In this document: in pieces, positions 26,532 through 35,703 of the stretch
Position numbering within the stretch: the first letter of the stretch is position 1
Layout: the number at the start of each line of letters is the position of its first letter
DNA from: DFXE01 sp032054765
GTDB lineage: Bacteria > Bacteroidota > Bacteroidia > Bacteroidales > Tannerellaceae
Direction of reading: 5' to 3'
DNA length: 64,000 nucleotides
Assembly (NCBI GenBank): GCA_032054765.1
Contig: DAMBSC010000006.1
Location: 124,001 to 188,000, forward strand
Position numbers and translations under genes: made by a program
Notes under the pieces: model-generated
The model's database searches: none
The model's input: only the letters and a program-made list of their open reading frames with translations
What the model was told of the DNA's origin: nothing

Positions 26532-27553
26532 ATGTATTCATTCAGACCTAAATAAGCAAACTGTATTTCATCATCCAGACTCATAATAATTCTGTTATTC
26601 TCTTTATCATAACAAAAAGCGGTTATTTTATATTCTGTTTCTAATGTTTGAATATAATTACCATTTATATCAAAAATGATAAATTTTGATGGTAACGTAG
26701 ACCGTATCTCTCCATTTTTGCTTTTATAAAAGGTATTCTCTCCGGAATGATAACCGGCAAATATCCTGTCTCTTATAAACATTACATCAGAATAATAACT
26801 ATAATCATTGGATGTTTCATTGTTCCATTTCGGTCCATATATATTATATTTAAAATCTCCATCCAAAGAATTGATTGTCATTAAATCATGGTAGTTATAA
26901 CACTCAACATATTGTCTGAATTCTGTAGACACTGCAAAAGTCACCCGTTTTTTTTCTATCTCCGGATGTGTATATTTCATAGGCGTGATTTTTCCTGTAT
27001 TCATATCCCATTTGGCTAAAGACTGTTTAAATCCGTAATTACCGGTAGGTTCTATTATTGAACCTATACACAACGTATCATAGATATAGTGATAATCTGC
27101 AGGGAAGAGGCTTTCTTCCAATGTCATTTTTTCTTTTGGTATATAGGAAGGCTTAAGAAGTAGACTATCTAATTCATAACTGAATATTCGTTGTTTTCCA
27201 TGGTCTATCACGTAAAATATTCGATCAGTCTCATTAAGTCCAATATGCCCGATATTAGCTATTTCACCCGGTCCTTGTCCCTTATATGCCGTCCTTGTTA
27301 CATACTTAAAAGTATTTTTATCAAATAAGTGTATTTGTTCATCGTGTGATTTATAATCAAGAATAATCAAATATTTATCAAATGCATATATTTTAGTTAA
27401 TGAATTGATCAAAACATCATTTATTACTATCTCTTTTACCTTATTATGTACATTAACTATATTATCATATTTATTTTGGTATTTCTCTGTTTCTGAGCTA
27501 TGTTTACAACTCCAGCAGACAATTGCTATGAATAGGCATAAGGATTTTTTCAT
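26522..27553 (-). CDS. BF3164-like 6-bladed beta-propeller lipoprotein
   Basis: The protein has 343 residues: a lipoprotein signal (MKKSLCLFIAIV, lipobox VCWSC), then the propeller family pattern with DKYLIILDYKSHDEQIHLFD near the first blade and the hallmark GQGPGEIANIG (residues about 102-112). BF3164-like proteins are outer-surface or periplasmic lipoproteins of unknown ligand, widespread in Bacteroidetes. It has its own transcription unit. A distant relative lies at 34013. Confidence 0.85.
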   Translation of the reverse strand: MKKSLCLFIAIVCWSCKHSSETEKYQNKYDNIVNVHNKVKEIVINDVLINSLTKIYAFDKYLIILDYKSHDEQIHLFDKNTFKYVTRTAYKGQGPGEIANIGHIGLNETDRIFYVIDHGKQRIFSYELDSLLLKPSYIPKEKMTLEESLFPADYHYIYDTLCIGSIIEPTGNYGFKQSLAKWDMNTGKITPMKYTHPEIEKKRVTFAVSTEFRQYVECYNYHDLMTINSLDGDFKYNIYGPKWNNETSNDYSYYSDVMFIRDRIFAGYHSGENTFYKSKNGEIRSTLPSKFIIFDINGNYIQTLETEYKITAFCYDKENNRIIMSLDDEIQFAYLGLNEYIKK

Positions 27554-27719
27554 AAAATGTTTTAAATTATTTGAATTGTTTATAAGACAAAAATAATAAA
27601 AATAAATTACGTCATATTCGTAATTCGCTTAATTATAGACAAAAATACATATTAACTATTGTTTTTATATGAATAATTTGAAAGATGGCATTTGCTACAC
27701 TATTGATAATAGTTTCTTT

Positions 27720-27727
27720 TATCTTTG
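27720..27727 (+). promoter_or_regulatory. -7 box TATCTTTG
   Basis: An exact consensus match 31 bases before ATG 27759. Confidence 0.55.
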
Positions 27728-27758
27728 TAGAGATAATATATAACAATTCAAAGTACAC

Positions 27759-28850
27759 ATGAAAACAATAAAAAGCTTTACACTTATCCTTTTATTTATA
27801 TTACCTATGTTTTTAAATGCGCAAGATAAAGTTCCGCTTCGTTTAGGTGTAGCCGGGCTTTCTCACGGTCATTTATGGGAAGTTATCAGCCGTGTTGACA
27901 GAGGAGATTTTGTGGTTGTCGGCGTTGCCGAAGAGGATGAAAAATTAAGGAAGAATAATGGGCTACGCGATAAAGTGGATGCATCAGTTTTCTATGCAAA
28001 TCTGGAAGAGATGCTGGATAAAACCAAACCCGAAGCGGTGATTGTTTATGAATCAATTTTTGATCATTTACGAGTTGTGGAAGCATGTGCTCCGAGAGGT
28101 ATCCATGTAATGGTGGAAAAACCGCTATCTGTCAATAATACTCATGCTCAACGAATGGCTGAATTAGCCGGAAAATATAACATCCATCTGCTTACTAATT
28201 ACGAAACTACCTGGTATGATACCAATCATGAAGCATATCGATTGATTAATGAAGGAGAGATCGGTTCCATCACACGAATGAATATATACGATGGACATCA
28301 AGGACCATTTGAAATTGGTTGTGGAAAGGAATTTACTGACTGGTTAACAAATCCTGAACTAAACGGAGGAGGCGCTGTAATAGATTTCGGTTGTTATGGA
28401 GCTAATCTTGCTACTTGGCTTTTAAAAGGGCAGAAACCCTTAAGTGTTTATGCCATACTTAATCAACAAAAACCGACTATTTATCCTGATGTTGATGATG
28501 ATGCTACAATATTATTGGAATATCCTAATATTACTGTTCAGATTATGGCTTCATGGAATTGGCCAATGGGTAGAAAGGATATGCATATTTATGGCAGCAA
28601 AGGTTATATCTATCAGGATACTCCAAGTAAAATGAGAGTATTTAGTGATAAAAAGGAAAACCAGTTGATACCTCCTAAATTACAATCACCATACAATGAT
28701 GCTTTTTACTATCTGAAAGCTGTAGTACGCAATGAAATCCAAGTATCTCCGACTGATTTATCTTCTCTTGAAAATAACTTGATTGTAGTTCAAATTTTAA
28801 ATGCTGCCATTAAAAGCTCCAAAAGCGGTGAAGTTGTTCGCTTTGAATAA
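27759..28850 (+). CDS. Gfo/Idh/MocA-family oxidoreductase, exported
   Basis: The protein has 363 residues with a Sec signal peptide (MKTIKSFTLILLFILPMFLNA). The Rossmann part has RLGVAGLSHGHLWEVI, a modified nucleotide loop, then the family-defining VEKPLSVN (EKP motif) and the substrate domain with GGAVIDFGCYGANLATWL. Relatives act on sugars with a bound NAD(P) cofactor; an exported member would need to carry its cofactor through the membrane or act differently, and this N-terminus looks Sec-type rather than Tat. It is the first of three family members in a row on the plus strand, each with its own promoter. Confidence 0.9.
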   Translation: MKTIKSFTLILLFILPMFLNAQDKVPLRLGVAGLSHGHLWEVISRVDRGDFVVVGVAEEDEKLRKNNGLRDKVDASVFYANLEEMLDKTKPEAVIVYESIFDHLRVVEACAPRGIHVMVEKPLSVNNTHAQRMAELAGKYNIHLLTNYETTWYDTNHEAYRLINEGEIGSITRMNIYDGHQGPFEIGCGKEFTDWLTNPELNGGGAVIDFGCYGANLATWLLKGQKPLSVYAILNQQKPTIYPDVDDDATILLEYPNITVQIMASWNWPMGRKDMHIYGSKGYIYQDTPSKMRVFSDKKENQLIPPKLQSPYNDAFYYLKAVVRNEIQVSPTDLSSLENNLIVVQILNAAIKSSKSGEVVRFE

Positions 28851-29033
28851 TATAGTTGAAAGATACTGATTAACTTTTTTTGATTACTGTATTAGTAAAT
28901 CTCTTATTATGAACTGGCAACTTAGCGTATTTACTACAATATGCCGTTATACTTATTGTACATAATACAATGTTTACAAATGTGTTTTATTTGAAAAACA
29001 ACAAGTTATCATTTAAATATTAAAATAATTTCC

Positions 29034-29041
29034 TACTTTTG
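29034..29041 (+). promoter_or_regulatory. -7 box TACTTTTG
   Basis: A consensus match 36 bases before ATG 29078. Confidence 0.5.
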
Positions 29042-29077
29042 GACCAGAAACCTATTTAAATTATATACGTAATTATC

Positions 29078-30445
29078 ATGAAAAGACGAGATTTTCTAAC
29101 AAACACCGCTTTGATCGGTGCTAGTATTCCACTAGGGGTAGCTCCTATTGCTCTTTCTTCTTGTCAAGGAAAAGAATCATCAAGTTCAACAGTAAAAGCA
29201 AAAACTGCTGATGAGTTAGGAATGTATTCTTTTGTTGATATTGCTCCTGACGGTAAACCTCTTAAAGCAGCTTTAATTGGTTGTGGTGATCGTGGGACTG
29301 GTGCCGCCACACAGTTTTTGAAAGCAGGCCCAAATGTGTCAATTATTGCGTTAGCTGATGTTTTTCCTGACAGAATGGCCACTTGCCGTAAAGTCTTGAA
29401 AGATGAATTTAACAATGAAGTTGCAGATGCTAATTGTTTTATCGGTTTTGATGCATATCAGAAAATAATGGCTATGAATGATGTAGAAGTTGTACTTCTT
29501 TGCACCCCGACTCATTTCAGGCCCGTACAGTTTAAAGCCGCTGTGGATGCTGGTAAACATATCTTTATGGAAAAACCTTGTGCTGTCGATCCGACTGGCA
29601 TCCGAACCGTAATTGCTGCTTCTAAAATAGCAACAACTAAAGGGCTTACAGTTATTACAGGAAACCAACGCAGACATCGTCGTGACTATTGGGAAGCCTA
29701 TATACAAGTACAAAACGGTATCATTGGCGAATTGGTTTCAGCTTCTGCCCATTGGGATCAGGGAGCTTGGTGGAATAAACGCAAACGTCCGGAATGGAGC
29801 GATATGGAATATTGTATCCGCAACTGGTTTAATATTAAATGGCTCAGCGGTGATCATCTGCTTGATCAGGCCATTCATAACATAGACATCGTTACCTGGT
29901 TTATGGGACAACGACCCTCTAAAGCTGTAGGTTTTGGAGGACGCGCACAACGTCTTACAGGTGATATATACGACTTCTTTAGTGTTGATTATTACTATCC
30001 CAATAATAAAAGAATGCTGGCTACAGCCCGTCAGATAGATGGTTGTGACGGAAATGTTTCCGAACAGGTATACGGAGCCAAAGGAGTCGCAATGCTGAAT
30101 GATCATGGAGACATAAAAATTATTGATTATAATGGTAATACCTTATGGCAATATGATTACTCCGCCAAGCCTGTAAAGAATCCATATGATCAAGAACATA
30201 TACACTTGGTAGAATCAATCAGGCTGAATAAGAAAATCAACCAGGCTGAAGACCTAGCTTATTCAACGCAGGTGGCTATCCAAGGACGCGAAGCAGCTTA
30301 TACCGGTAAACCTATTACGTGGGATGAGATCATGGCTTCAAACCTATATTATGGTCCAGAAAAGTATGAAATGGGTCCTCTCCCATTCTATAAAGAAGGA
30401 GTTGCTCCGGTGCCGGGTAAAGCTCCTGATGCTGCAGTAATGTAA
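29078..30445 (+). CDS. Gfo/Idh/MocA-family oxidoreductase with Tat-type signal
   Basis: The protein has 455 residues. The N-terminus MKRRDFLTNTALIGASIPLG has the twin Arg and FL of Tat substrates exported with bound cofactor, and a Cys at SSC (residues 27-29) could make it a lipoprotein. The Rossmann fold has AALIGCGDRGTGAATQFL, the EKP motif appears as FMEKPCAVDP, and the substrate domain has WLSGDHLLDQAIHNIDIVTWF, an acid-base His/Asp arrangement common to the family. The nearest characterised types are glycoside-processing NAD-dependent enzymes, but the substrate here is unknown. A long hairpin terminator lies 21 bases after the stop. Confidence 0.92.
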   Translation: MKRRDFLTNTALIGASIPLGVAPIALSSCQGKESSSSTVKAKTADELGMYSFVDIAPDGKPLKAALIGCGDRGTGAATQFLKAGPNVSIIALADVFPDRMATCRKVLKDEFNNEVADANCFIGFDAYQKIMAMNDVEVVLLCTPTHFRPVQFKAAVDAGKHIFMEKPCAVDPTGIRTVIAASKIATTKGLTVITGNQRRHRRDYWEAYIQVQNGIIGELVSASAHWDQGAWWNKRKRPEWSDMEYCIRNWFNIKWLSGDHLLDQAIHNIDIVTWFMGQRPSKAVGFGGRAQRLTGDIYDFFSVDYYYPNNKRMLATARQIDGCDGNVSEQVYGAKGVAMLNDHGDIKIIDYNGNTLWQYDYSAKPVKNPYDQEHIHLVESIRLNKKINQAEDLAYSTQVAIQGREAAYTGKPITWDEIMASNLYYGPEKYEMGPLPFYKEGVAPVPGKAPDAAVM

Positions 30446-30466
30446 GTTATAAGGTTGTTCAATAAT

Positions 30467-30523
30467 GTTTGCATGTTTTTTCAGAAAGTATATACTTTTC
30501 TGGAAAAACATGCAAACTTTTTA
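30467..30523 (+). terminator. Long hairpin terminator
   Basis: A 51-base imperfect inverted repeat (30467-30517) starts with GTTTGCATG and ends with CATGCAAAC, and is followed by TTTTT. Its centre, AGAAAGTATATACTTTTCT, resembles a K-family repeat unit, so it may be an insertion that became the terminator. Confidence 0.75.
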
Positions 30524-30534
30524 TTTATACTTTT

Positions 30535-30542
30535 TACCTTTG
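30535..30542 (+). promoter_or_regulatory. -7 box TACCTTTG
   Basis: A consensus match 28 bases before ATG 30571, supporting that start over the upstream in-frame ATG at 30469, which lies within the terminator hairpin. Confidence 0.55.
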
Positions 30543-30570
30543 GCCCCATAACCTAATAATAAATGTACAC

Positions 30571-31839
30571 ATGAAAGAGAACAACTATTCTCCAATAACA
30601 GCTATTGTCCTGGGCGCTAGCGGACGTGGAAAACTCTATGGTGATTATTCACTCGAACATCCTGAAGACTTAAAAATAACAGGCATCGCAGAGCTCGTTG
30701 AACTCCGTCGTAATATGTTTGGCGACAAATACAACGTACCCTCCGAAAACAGGGTAGCAATCTGGGAAGAATTACTCGACCGTCCCAAATTCGCAGATGC
30801 AGTAATTATCGCAACTCCTGATCATCTACACTATGCACCCTGTATGAGAGCGCTTGATCTAGGATACGACATTTTACTGGAAAAACCAATTGCACAAACG
30901 GAAGAAGAGTGTAGGAAATTGGTTGATTATGCAAGGGAAAAAGGTAGAATTGTTTGTTTGACTCATGTTTTACGGTATTCTCCATATTTCATTATGTTGA
31001 AAGATGTTATAAAAAGCGGCGTGATTGGTGATCTGATAAGTATTCAACATTTCGAACCGATCGATCATACCCATTTCTCTCATTCGTATGTACGCGGAAG
31101 CTGGCGTGATTCGCAAAAAAGTACGCCTCTAGTACTTGCAAAATCAAGCCATGATCTTGATATATTATACTGGATGATTGGGAAATCCTGCAAGAAAGTA
31201 ACTGCTTTTGGTAAATTGACTCACTTTGTAAAAAAGAATGCTCCTGCAGGTGCACCGTTAAAATGTACGGATGGATGTCCGGCAGAAGCCTCTTGCCCCT
31301 ACTCCGCTCTGAAAATATACTACAGGGATCGTACCTGGTTATATGTATTTGATCTTCCCGAAGATAAGGAAAAACAAGGAGAGGCTATCCTTGAATATCT
31401 GAATACAGGGCCTTATGGTAGATGTGTTTATCATTGCGATAACAATCAGCCCGACCATTATGTTATGTCAATGGAGTTTGCTAATGATGTTACCGTGAAT
31501 TTTTCCATTGAAGCATTTACTTCTTACAGTGGCCGACGGACACGGGTAATGGGAACCAGAGGGGACATTGTTGGCGATATGGAAACATTTACAGTTACAG
31601 ATTTCCTTACGGGACAATCAAAAGTATATGATGCCAATGCAGAAGATGCATTAAACTATGAAAATGTAGGGCACGGGGGTGGTGACTCCGGAATGATTCG
31701 CGACTGGATAGAAGCTGTTCGTACACAAAATCCAAGAGTCATGAGTACTCCGTTAGACGAATCACTAGAAAGCCACCTTATAGCATTTGCAGCTGAAAAC
31801 AGCAGAAAGGAAGAAAAAGTAATTCATATGTCAAGTTAA
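30571..31839 (+). CDS. Gfo/Idh/MocA-family oxidoreductase, cytoplasmic
   Basis: The protein has 422 residues from ATG 30571; the open frame extends upstream to 30469, but that part crosses a terminator and promoter. There is no signal peptide. The Rossmann motif is IVLGASGRGKLYGDY (a variant Gly loop), EKPIAQTEEEC is the EKP motif, and the substrate domain has SSHDLDILYWMIG. A Cys-rich insert (CTDGCPAEASCPYS, near residues 232-245) could hold a metal, as in several family members of this size. It probably acts in the same sugar pathway as its two exported neighbours, but on the imported product. Confidence 0.9.
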   Translation: MKENNYSPITAIVLGASGRGKLYGDYSLEHPEDLKITGIAELVELRRNMFGDKYNVPSENRVAIWEELLDRPKFADAVIIATPDHLHYAPCMRALDLGYDILLEKPIAQTEEECRKLVDYAREKGRIVCLTHVLRYSPYFIMLKDVIKSGVIGDLISIQHFEPIDHTHFSHSYVRGSWRDSQKSTPLVLAKSSHDLDILYWMIGKSCKKVTAFGKLTHFVKKNAPAGAPLKCTDGCPAEASCPYSALKIYYRDRTWLYVFDLPEDKEKQGEAILEYLNTGPYGRCVYHCDNNQPDHYVMSMEFANDVTVNFSIEAFTSYSGRRTRVMGTRGDIVGDMETFTVTDFLTGQSKVYDANAEDALNYENVGHGGGDSGMIRDWIEAVRTQNPRVMSTPLDESLESHLIAFAAENSRKEEKVIHMSS

Positions 31840-32321
31840 TCTGACAACCTGTTTTTCGGAAGAACTTTGGAAGGCAGCTTCTATGATTTGTATAACATAT
31901 ATTACATCAGAAGCTGCTGTCAGAGATTTTTCTCCCTTTCTCAAAACATCAAAAACATTCTCATAAAAGGCAGCATAGTTGCCTTTTATGGTTTCTATCT
32001 TCCCTCTGTAATGTAATCCGTTTTTAGCAGTGTTTAGTATACCCCATTCTGCCTCTCCTTCCGAACCCCAATCTGGAGTATTCGGAATCACACCAGCCTT
32101 CAGTATATCTTCCTGCGGATCTATTCCATATTTAACAAAGGAACCTAACGTTCCGTGTATATAATAACGCGGAGTCTCTTCACGTATAAGGAAATTAGCT
32201 CTTAATTGTACTTTTGTGTCCGGATATGGATTTCAAAATTCGGATTTACATCCAAAAAAGGAGTATGAAAAACACTTCCCGACATACCATAGGAAGCTAT
32301 ACCTGTAATTATTGGTTTCAT
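31831..32321 (-). pseudogene. Gfo/Idh/MocA oxidoreductase with large internal deletion
   Basis: Reading leftwards from ATG 32321, the N-terminus of a Gfo/Idh/MocA enzyme is recognisable (MKPIITGIASYGMSGSVFHT, ending near FLDVNPNFEI). The sequence then jumps, in another frame, to the C-terminal region (KVQLRANFLIREETPRYYIH, then GIDPQEDILKAGVIPNTPDW), which runs to a normal stop at 31831. About 200 middle residues, including the EKP motif, are missing, and the junction lies near 32225-32240. The stop overlaps the end of the plus-strand oxidoreductase by nine bases. It is therefore not functional. Confidence 0.8.
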
Positions 32322-32390
32322 AATTGAAGAATTATTAGGGTTGCTAAAATAAATCAAATCCCAGTATAACCTATATATCAATTAAGTTAT

Positions 32391-32398
32391 TACTTTTG
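32391..32398 (+). promoter_or_regulatory. -7 box TACTTTTG
   Basis: A consensus match 28 bases before ATG 32427. Confidence 0.5.
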
Positions 32399-32426
32399 CT
32401 GATCTTTTTTTGAGAAAGTTTAATTC

Positions 32427-33065
32427 ATGAAAACACAAAGAATAATAATCTGTCTTTTATTAATAACCTTTTGTTTATCCACATCTGCTGAAAAGAAAAA
32501 AGATCTTTCAGGGTGGCTTTTATCAGATATAACTATAAACCATAAGCGTTGGGATTATATCGGGGTTTTAGAATTCCGTTCCAAAGAAGATATGAGTAAA
32601 ATGGACCTGTTCAGTCCGGGTTTATATGGAAGATATAGATTCTCTCCTTTATTTAAATTGAGTGCCGGGTATGAGTTTTATATATATGGGGATGATTTAA
32701 TAGAACATAGGCTATTATTACAAAATGAATCTTCTCTTAAGTTTTATAATCTCAGGATAGACAACAGGCTTTCTTTTTTGAATGATTTCAAAAATATAGA
32801 TGAGCCTAATTGGGGTTTCAGAGATCGGCTTCGACTTAAATATCCGATAAAAAAGTTCACGCCTTATACTTCTTTCGAATTATATTACAGTTTAAGAAAT
32901 AAAGGGATTCATTCATATAAAAACCGCTATACAGTTGGTCTTAATTATCAGTTAAACCGGCAAAACGAAGTAGGAATATACTATATGAGAGAACATTATG
33001 TAAAGAAAATATTTACTAATCATATTATTGGAGTATACCATTCATTAGTAATACCCACCAAATAG
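32427..33065 (+). CDS. DUF2490-family outer-membrane beta-barrel protein
   Basis: The protein has 212 residues with a signal peptide (MKTQRIIICLLLITFCLSTSA). The mature part alternates polar and hydrophobic residues in strands joined by tight turns (GLYGRYRFSPLFKLSAGYEF, LRLKYPIKKFTPYTSFELYY) and has a terminal aromatic-rich strand, as in DUF2490 porin-like proteins. Function is unknown. It is convergent with msrBA, nine bases away. Confidence 0.75.
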   Translation: MKTQRIIICLLLITFCLSTSAEKKKDLSGWLLSDITINHKRWDYIGVLEFRSKEDMSKMDLFSPGLYGRYRFSPLFKLSAGYEFYIYGDDLIEHRLLLQNESSLKFYNLRIDNRLSFLNDFKNIDEPNWGFRDRLRLKYPIKKFTPYTSFELYYSLRNKGIHSYKNRYTVGLNYQLNRQNEVGIYYMREHYVKKIFTNHIIGVYHSLVIPTK

Positions 33066-33074
33066 ATCTGTTTC

Positions 33075-33950
33075 TCAATCAAACCGTTTAGTATATCCGT
33101 GACAATAGGGCAAAGTTCCTTTACGGGTATAGTAATTCTGATGATAATCTTCTGCCGGCCAAAAAGTTGTTGCCGGAGTTATCTTTGTCGCTACCTTATA
33201 ACCTTTTGAATTTAGTTCTTCTATCAACTTTTCCGCGATTTCTTTCTGTTCCGGGGTTGAATAAAATACTTCTGACCGGTATTGTTCGCCTATATCTGGT
33301 CCCTGACGGTTTACATGTGTAGGATCATGAATTTCAAAGAAACGTTTAGCCAGAGTTTCATAATTTGTCTTTGCCGGATCATAGGTTATTCTTACTGCCT
33401 CAGCATGTCCTGTTGTTTTTGTGCATACTTCTTCATACGTCGGGGCATCCTTTGTACCTCCAATATAACCGGATTCTACACTAATCACACCCGGAAGTTG
33501 TTTTATATAATGTTCTACTCCCCAAAAACATCCTCCGGCAAATATTGCAGTATCGATCTTTACTTCTTTATCCGGAATAAACTCCATTGAAACTGAATTA
33601 ACACAATGTCGGGTATTCTTTGGAGTAAATCCCTCTCCAAGAAATACGTGCCCTAAATGGGCTCCACAGTTAGAACATATAATTTCCGTACGACTTCCAT
33701 CTGCATCCGGCACACGTTTCACTGCTCCTTTTATCTCATCATCAAAACTAGGCCATCCACATCCTGAATCAAACTTAAAAGACGAATGATATAACGGTGC
33801 ACCACACTGTTTACAAACATACGTACCTTTCTCACTAAAATCATAGAATTTTCCTGTAAACGGCCTCTCTGTTCCTTTATGAAGAATAACTCTTTTCTCT
33901 TCTTCTGTCAATCCTTTGGGAGTATATCCCTTATCATTAGTTTGTGCCAT
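33075..33950 (-). CDS. msrBA: Bifunctional methionine sulfoxide reductase MsrB-MsrA
   Basis: The MsrB half comes first (about 1-140): zinc Cys pairs CKQCG and CSNCG and the catalytic RHCVNSVSMEF. The MsrA half follows (about 145-290), with the nucleophile in GGCFWGVEHY, plus GYTKRFD at the end. Together they reduce both diastereomers of methionine sulfoxide. Start chosen at ATG 33950 (MAQTND). The frame continues upstream through a signal-like stretch (WIYLLLLISINSIIMA), but the ancestral ATG seen in the truncated copy at 38238 reads ATA here; TTG 33983 is the only other option. The propeller gene ends 62 bases before this ATG, so the gene has probably lost its own promoter. Confidence 0.92.
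   Translation of the reverse strand: MAQTNDKGYTPKGLTEEEKRVILHKGTERPFTGKFYDFSEKGTYVCKQCGAPLYHSSFKFDSGCGWPSFDDEIKGAVKRVPDADGSRTEIICSNCGAHLGHVFLGEGFTPKNTRHCVNSVSMEFIPDKEVKIDTAIFAGGCFWGVEHYIKQLPGVISVESGYIGGTKDAPTYEEVCTKTTGHAEAVRITYDPAKTNYETLAKRFFEIHDPTHVNRQGPDIGEQYRSEVFYSTPEQKEIAEKLIEELNSKGYKVATKITPATTFWPAEDYHQNYYTRKGTLPYCHGYTKRFD
33694..33944. repeat. 251-bp direct repeat, copy in intact msrBA
   Basis: By eye it is identical base for base to 37932-38182, 4238 bases away in the same orientation. It covers the MsrB N-terminal half. Confidence 0.92.
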
Positions 33951-34012
33951 AATTATACTGTTAATACTTATTAGTAAAAGCAAATATATCCATTTTTTAT
34001 AGCTCTATTCCA

Positions 34013-35206
34013 CTAATCTAGATATTTTTCTATATTAACCTTAAATTTTATTATTACTGGATTATCTTCCAAATCTATATTATTCAAAGAATCCTTCAAT
34101 TTACTTTCCGGTAATTTATTTTTATATGTATCAATGATAAAAGGATGTGGAGATATATAAATATCATTTTCATAACAAGCATTTGGTAATGTTAGAAAGA
34201 TCTCTTTATATCCTTCATTTCCTTTTACTTTATTCCTTAAAAATGTCAAAGACTTATTTTTTTCTTTTGAATAATATAAATACATTGTTTTTTCAATATC
34301 CCATCCACCAAAAGTAGTAAAAAAATAATCTTTTAAATCTAACACGTTACCTATTGGTAATAAATAATTTTTATTTTCCATCTCCTCTATCATATTTTTC
34401 TCTCCATATTTTAACTCTATTTTTTTTCTTTGATTTTCAGATAATATTTTATAATTTGATTTATTATTTAATACAAAATAAGGTTCAACAATATTATTTC
34501 TAATACAGTAGATAGTATCTGATAAAACTGGTTGATATAATATATCCCCATTTTCAAAACTTTGAACAGCTAATTTAGAACGTAAATCAATTCTTTTATC
34601 TGTTTCGTTTTTTTTGTAACTTCTAATATATTTACCTTCTTTATCAAGAAGATGGATATTATATTTTTCCATTGTTTCATTATCATACAAACCTTTTATT
34701 CCAGAATAAAGATTTATATATCCATATTCTCCATTCGATAAAATTAGTAAGGGTTGAAAATTTAGTTGAATAACATTTTCTTGATTTCCTTCTTGATCAT
34801 AAACAAATATTCGTTTTGAAAACGCATCCGATATTATTATTTTTTTATTTATTTTATCGACTTCGAAACTTTCTATTTTCAAATATTCATTTGGTCCATT
34901 TCCAATATTATTGATTTTATTGATAAAATTACCTGTATGGTCAAATATGAATATCGAAGTCATACTACCATCCAAAATATAAAAGTAATTATCTATAATT
35001 TTAAGTTGAAAAATATCATACAATAAAGATTCATCTTTCGTTTCCAATACTATTATCTCATATTCCCTGACTAATTCCTCAATATTAATTTCAATAGGAT
35101 TAACAATGTCAATCACTTTATAATTAATTATTTGTATATTTTTATTAGTTTTCTTACATCCTAGACATAGGATTAAGATAATAATGTATATATAAACTTT
35201 TTTCAT
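34013..35206 (-). CDS. 6-bladed beta-propeller lipoprotein (NVEALA-associated)
   Basis: Start chosen at ATG 35206 (MKKVYIYIIILIL, lipobox CLGC; 397 residues); the open frame extends to 35269 but would overlap the peptide gene. The mature part has the propeller family pattern: NYFYILDGSMTSIFIFD, then GNGPNEYLKIESFEVD, the counterpart of the GxGPGE signature. The DNA is much more AT-rich than the genes around it. It follows the NVEALA peptide gene by 50 bases. Propeller lipoproteins of this kind are commonly found next to NVEALA genes, and a role in receiving or anchoring the peptide is inference. Confidence 0.85.
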   Translation of the reverse strand: MKKVYIYIIILILCLGCKKTNKNIQIINYKVIDIVNPIEINIEELVREYEIIVLETKDESLLYDIFQLKIIDNYFYILDGSMTSIFIFDHTGNFINKINNIGNGPNEYLKIESFEVDKINKKIIISDAFSKRIFVYDQEGNQENVIQLNFQPLLILSNGEYGYINLYSGIKGLYDNETMEKYNIHLLDKEGKYIRSYKKNETDKRIDLRSKLAVQSFENGDILYQPVLSDTIYCIRNNIVEPYFVLNNKSNYKILSENQRKKIELKYGEKNMIEEMENKNYLLPIGNVLDLKDYFFTTFGGWDIEKTMYLYYSKEKNKSLTFLRNKVKGNEGYKEIFLTLPNACYENDIYISPHPFIIDTYKNKLPESKLKDSLNNIDLEDNPVIIKFKVNIEKYLD

Positions 35207-35256
35207 ATTATATATTATAGTAAAGAAGAGGTAATTAACCTCTTCTCTTTTATTTA

Positions 35257-35532
35257 TCACAATACACAACTAACACATTCTGGATGCTCGTTACCATCTG
35301 TACAAGTAACCTTATGACCTTTAGCATATGCTCCTCCAACTAAAACATAGCAAAAGTCCTGATACCAATGATAATATTTGAATATCTTTTCCTTAGTTTC
35401 TTGTTTTGCTAATGCTTCAATATTATTTAAGGCCAAATTAGTAAATGATATTTTTTCTTCATTTAAACTTATATTCCAACCTATTATAACAATAATTACT
35501 AACAATACAAAATATTTTTTTTTCATATTCAT
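35257..35532 (-). CDS. NVEALA-family small exported peptide
   Basis: The 91 residues open with a hydrophobic leader (MKKKYFVLLVIIVIIGWNIS). The family motif then appears as LALNNIEALAKQE (NIEALA for NVEALA, about residues 33-39), followed by a C-terminal domain with four Cys (FCYV, VTC, PEC, SCVL) and GGAYAKGHKVTC. This layout of leader, NVEALA box and Cys-rich tail is the known family form; its biological role is not established. Disulfides in the exported tail are likely. It lies between the transglutaminase-like gene and the propeller gene in an AT-rich cassette. Confidence 0.85.
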   Translation of the reverse strand: MNMKKKYFVLLVIIVIIGWNISLNEEKISFTNLALNNIEALAKQETKEKIFKYYHWYQDFCYVLVGGAYAKGHKVTCTDGNEHPECVSCVL

Positions 35533-35703
35533 TATTCTAAAGTTAATAATAATTTATTTTTTTTATCTACTATTTTTCAATGAAATAAGATATATACCTA
35601 ATTATTAATATTATAAACTATCTCACATTTGCATCACCTCCTCCCTTTATTAATGTAAATAAGTTTCCAACAATACAGCAATCCTTAATTAGGATTATGA
35701 TGT

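Noticed and set aside
30469..30570. Upstream extension of the cytoplasmic Gfo/Idh/MocA gene from ATG 30469
   Set aside because: The extension crosses a long hairpin terminator and a consensus -7 box, so ATG 30571 is the start.
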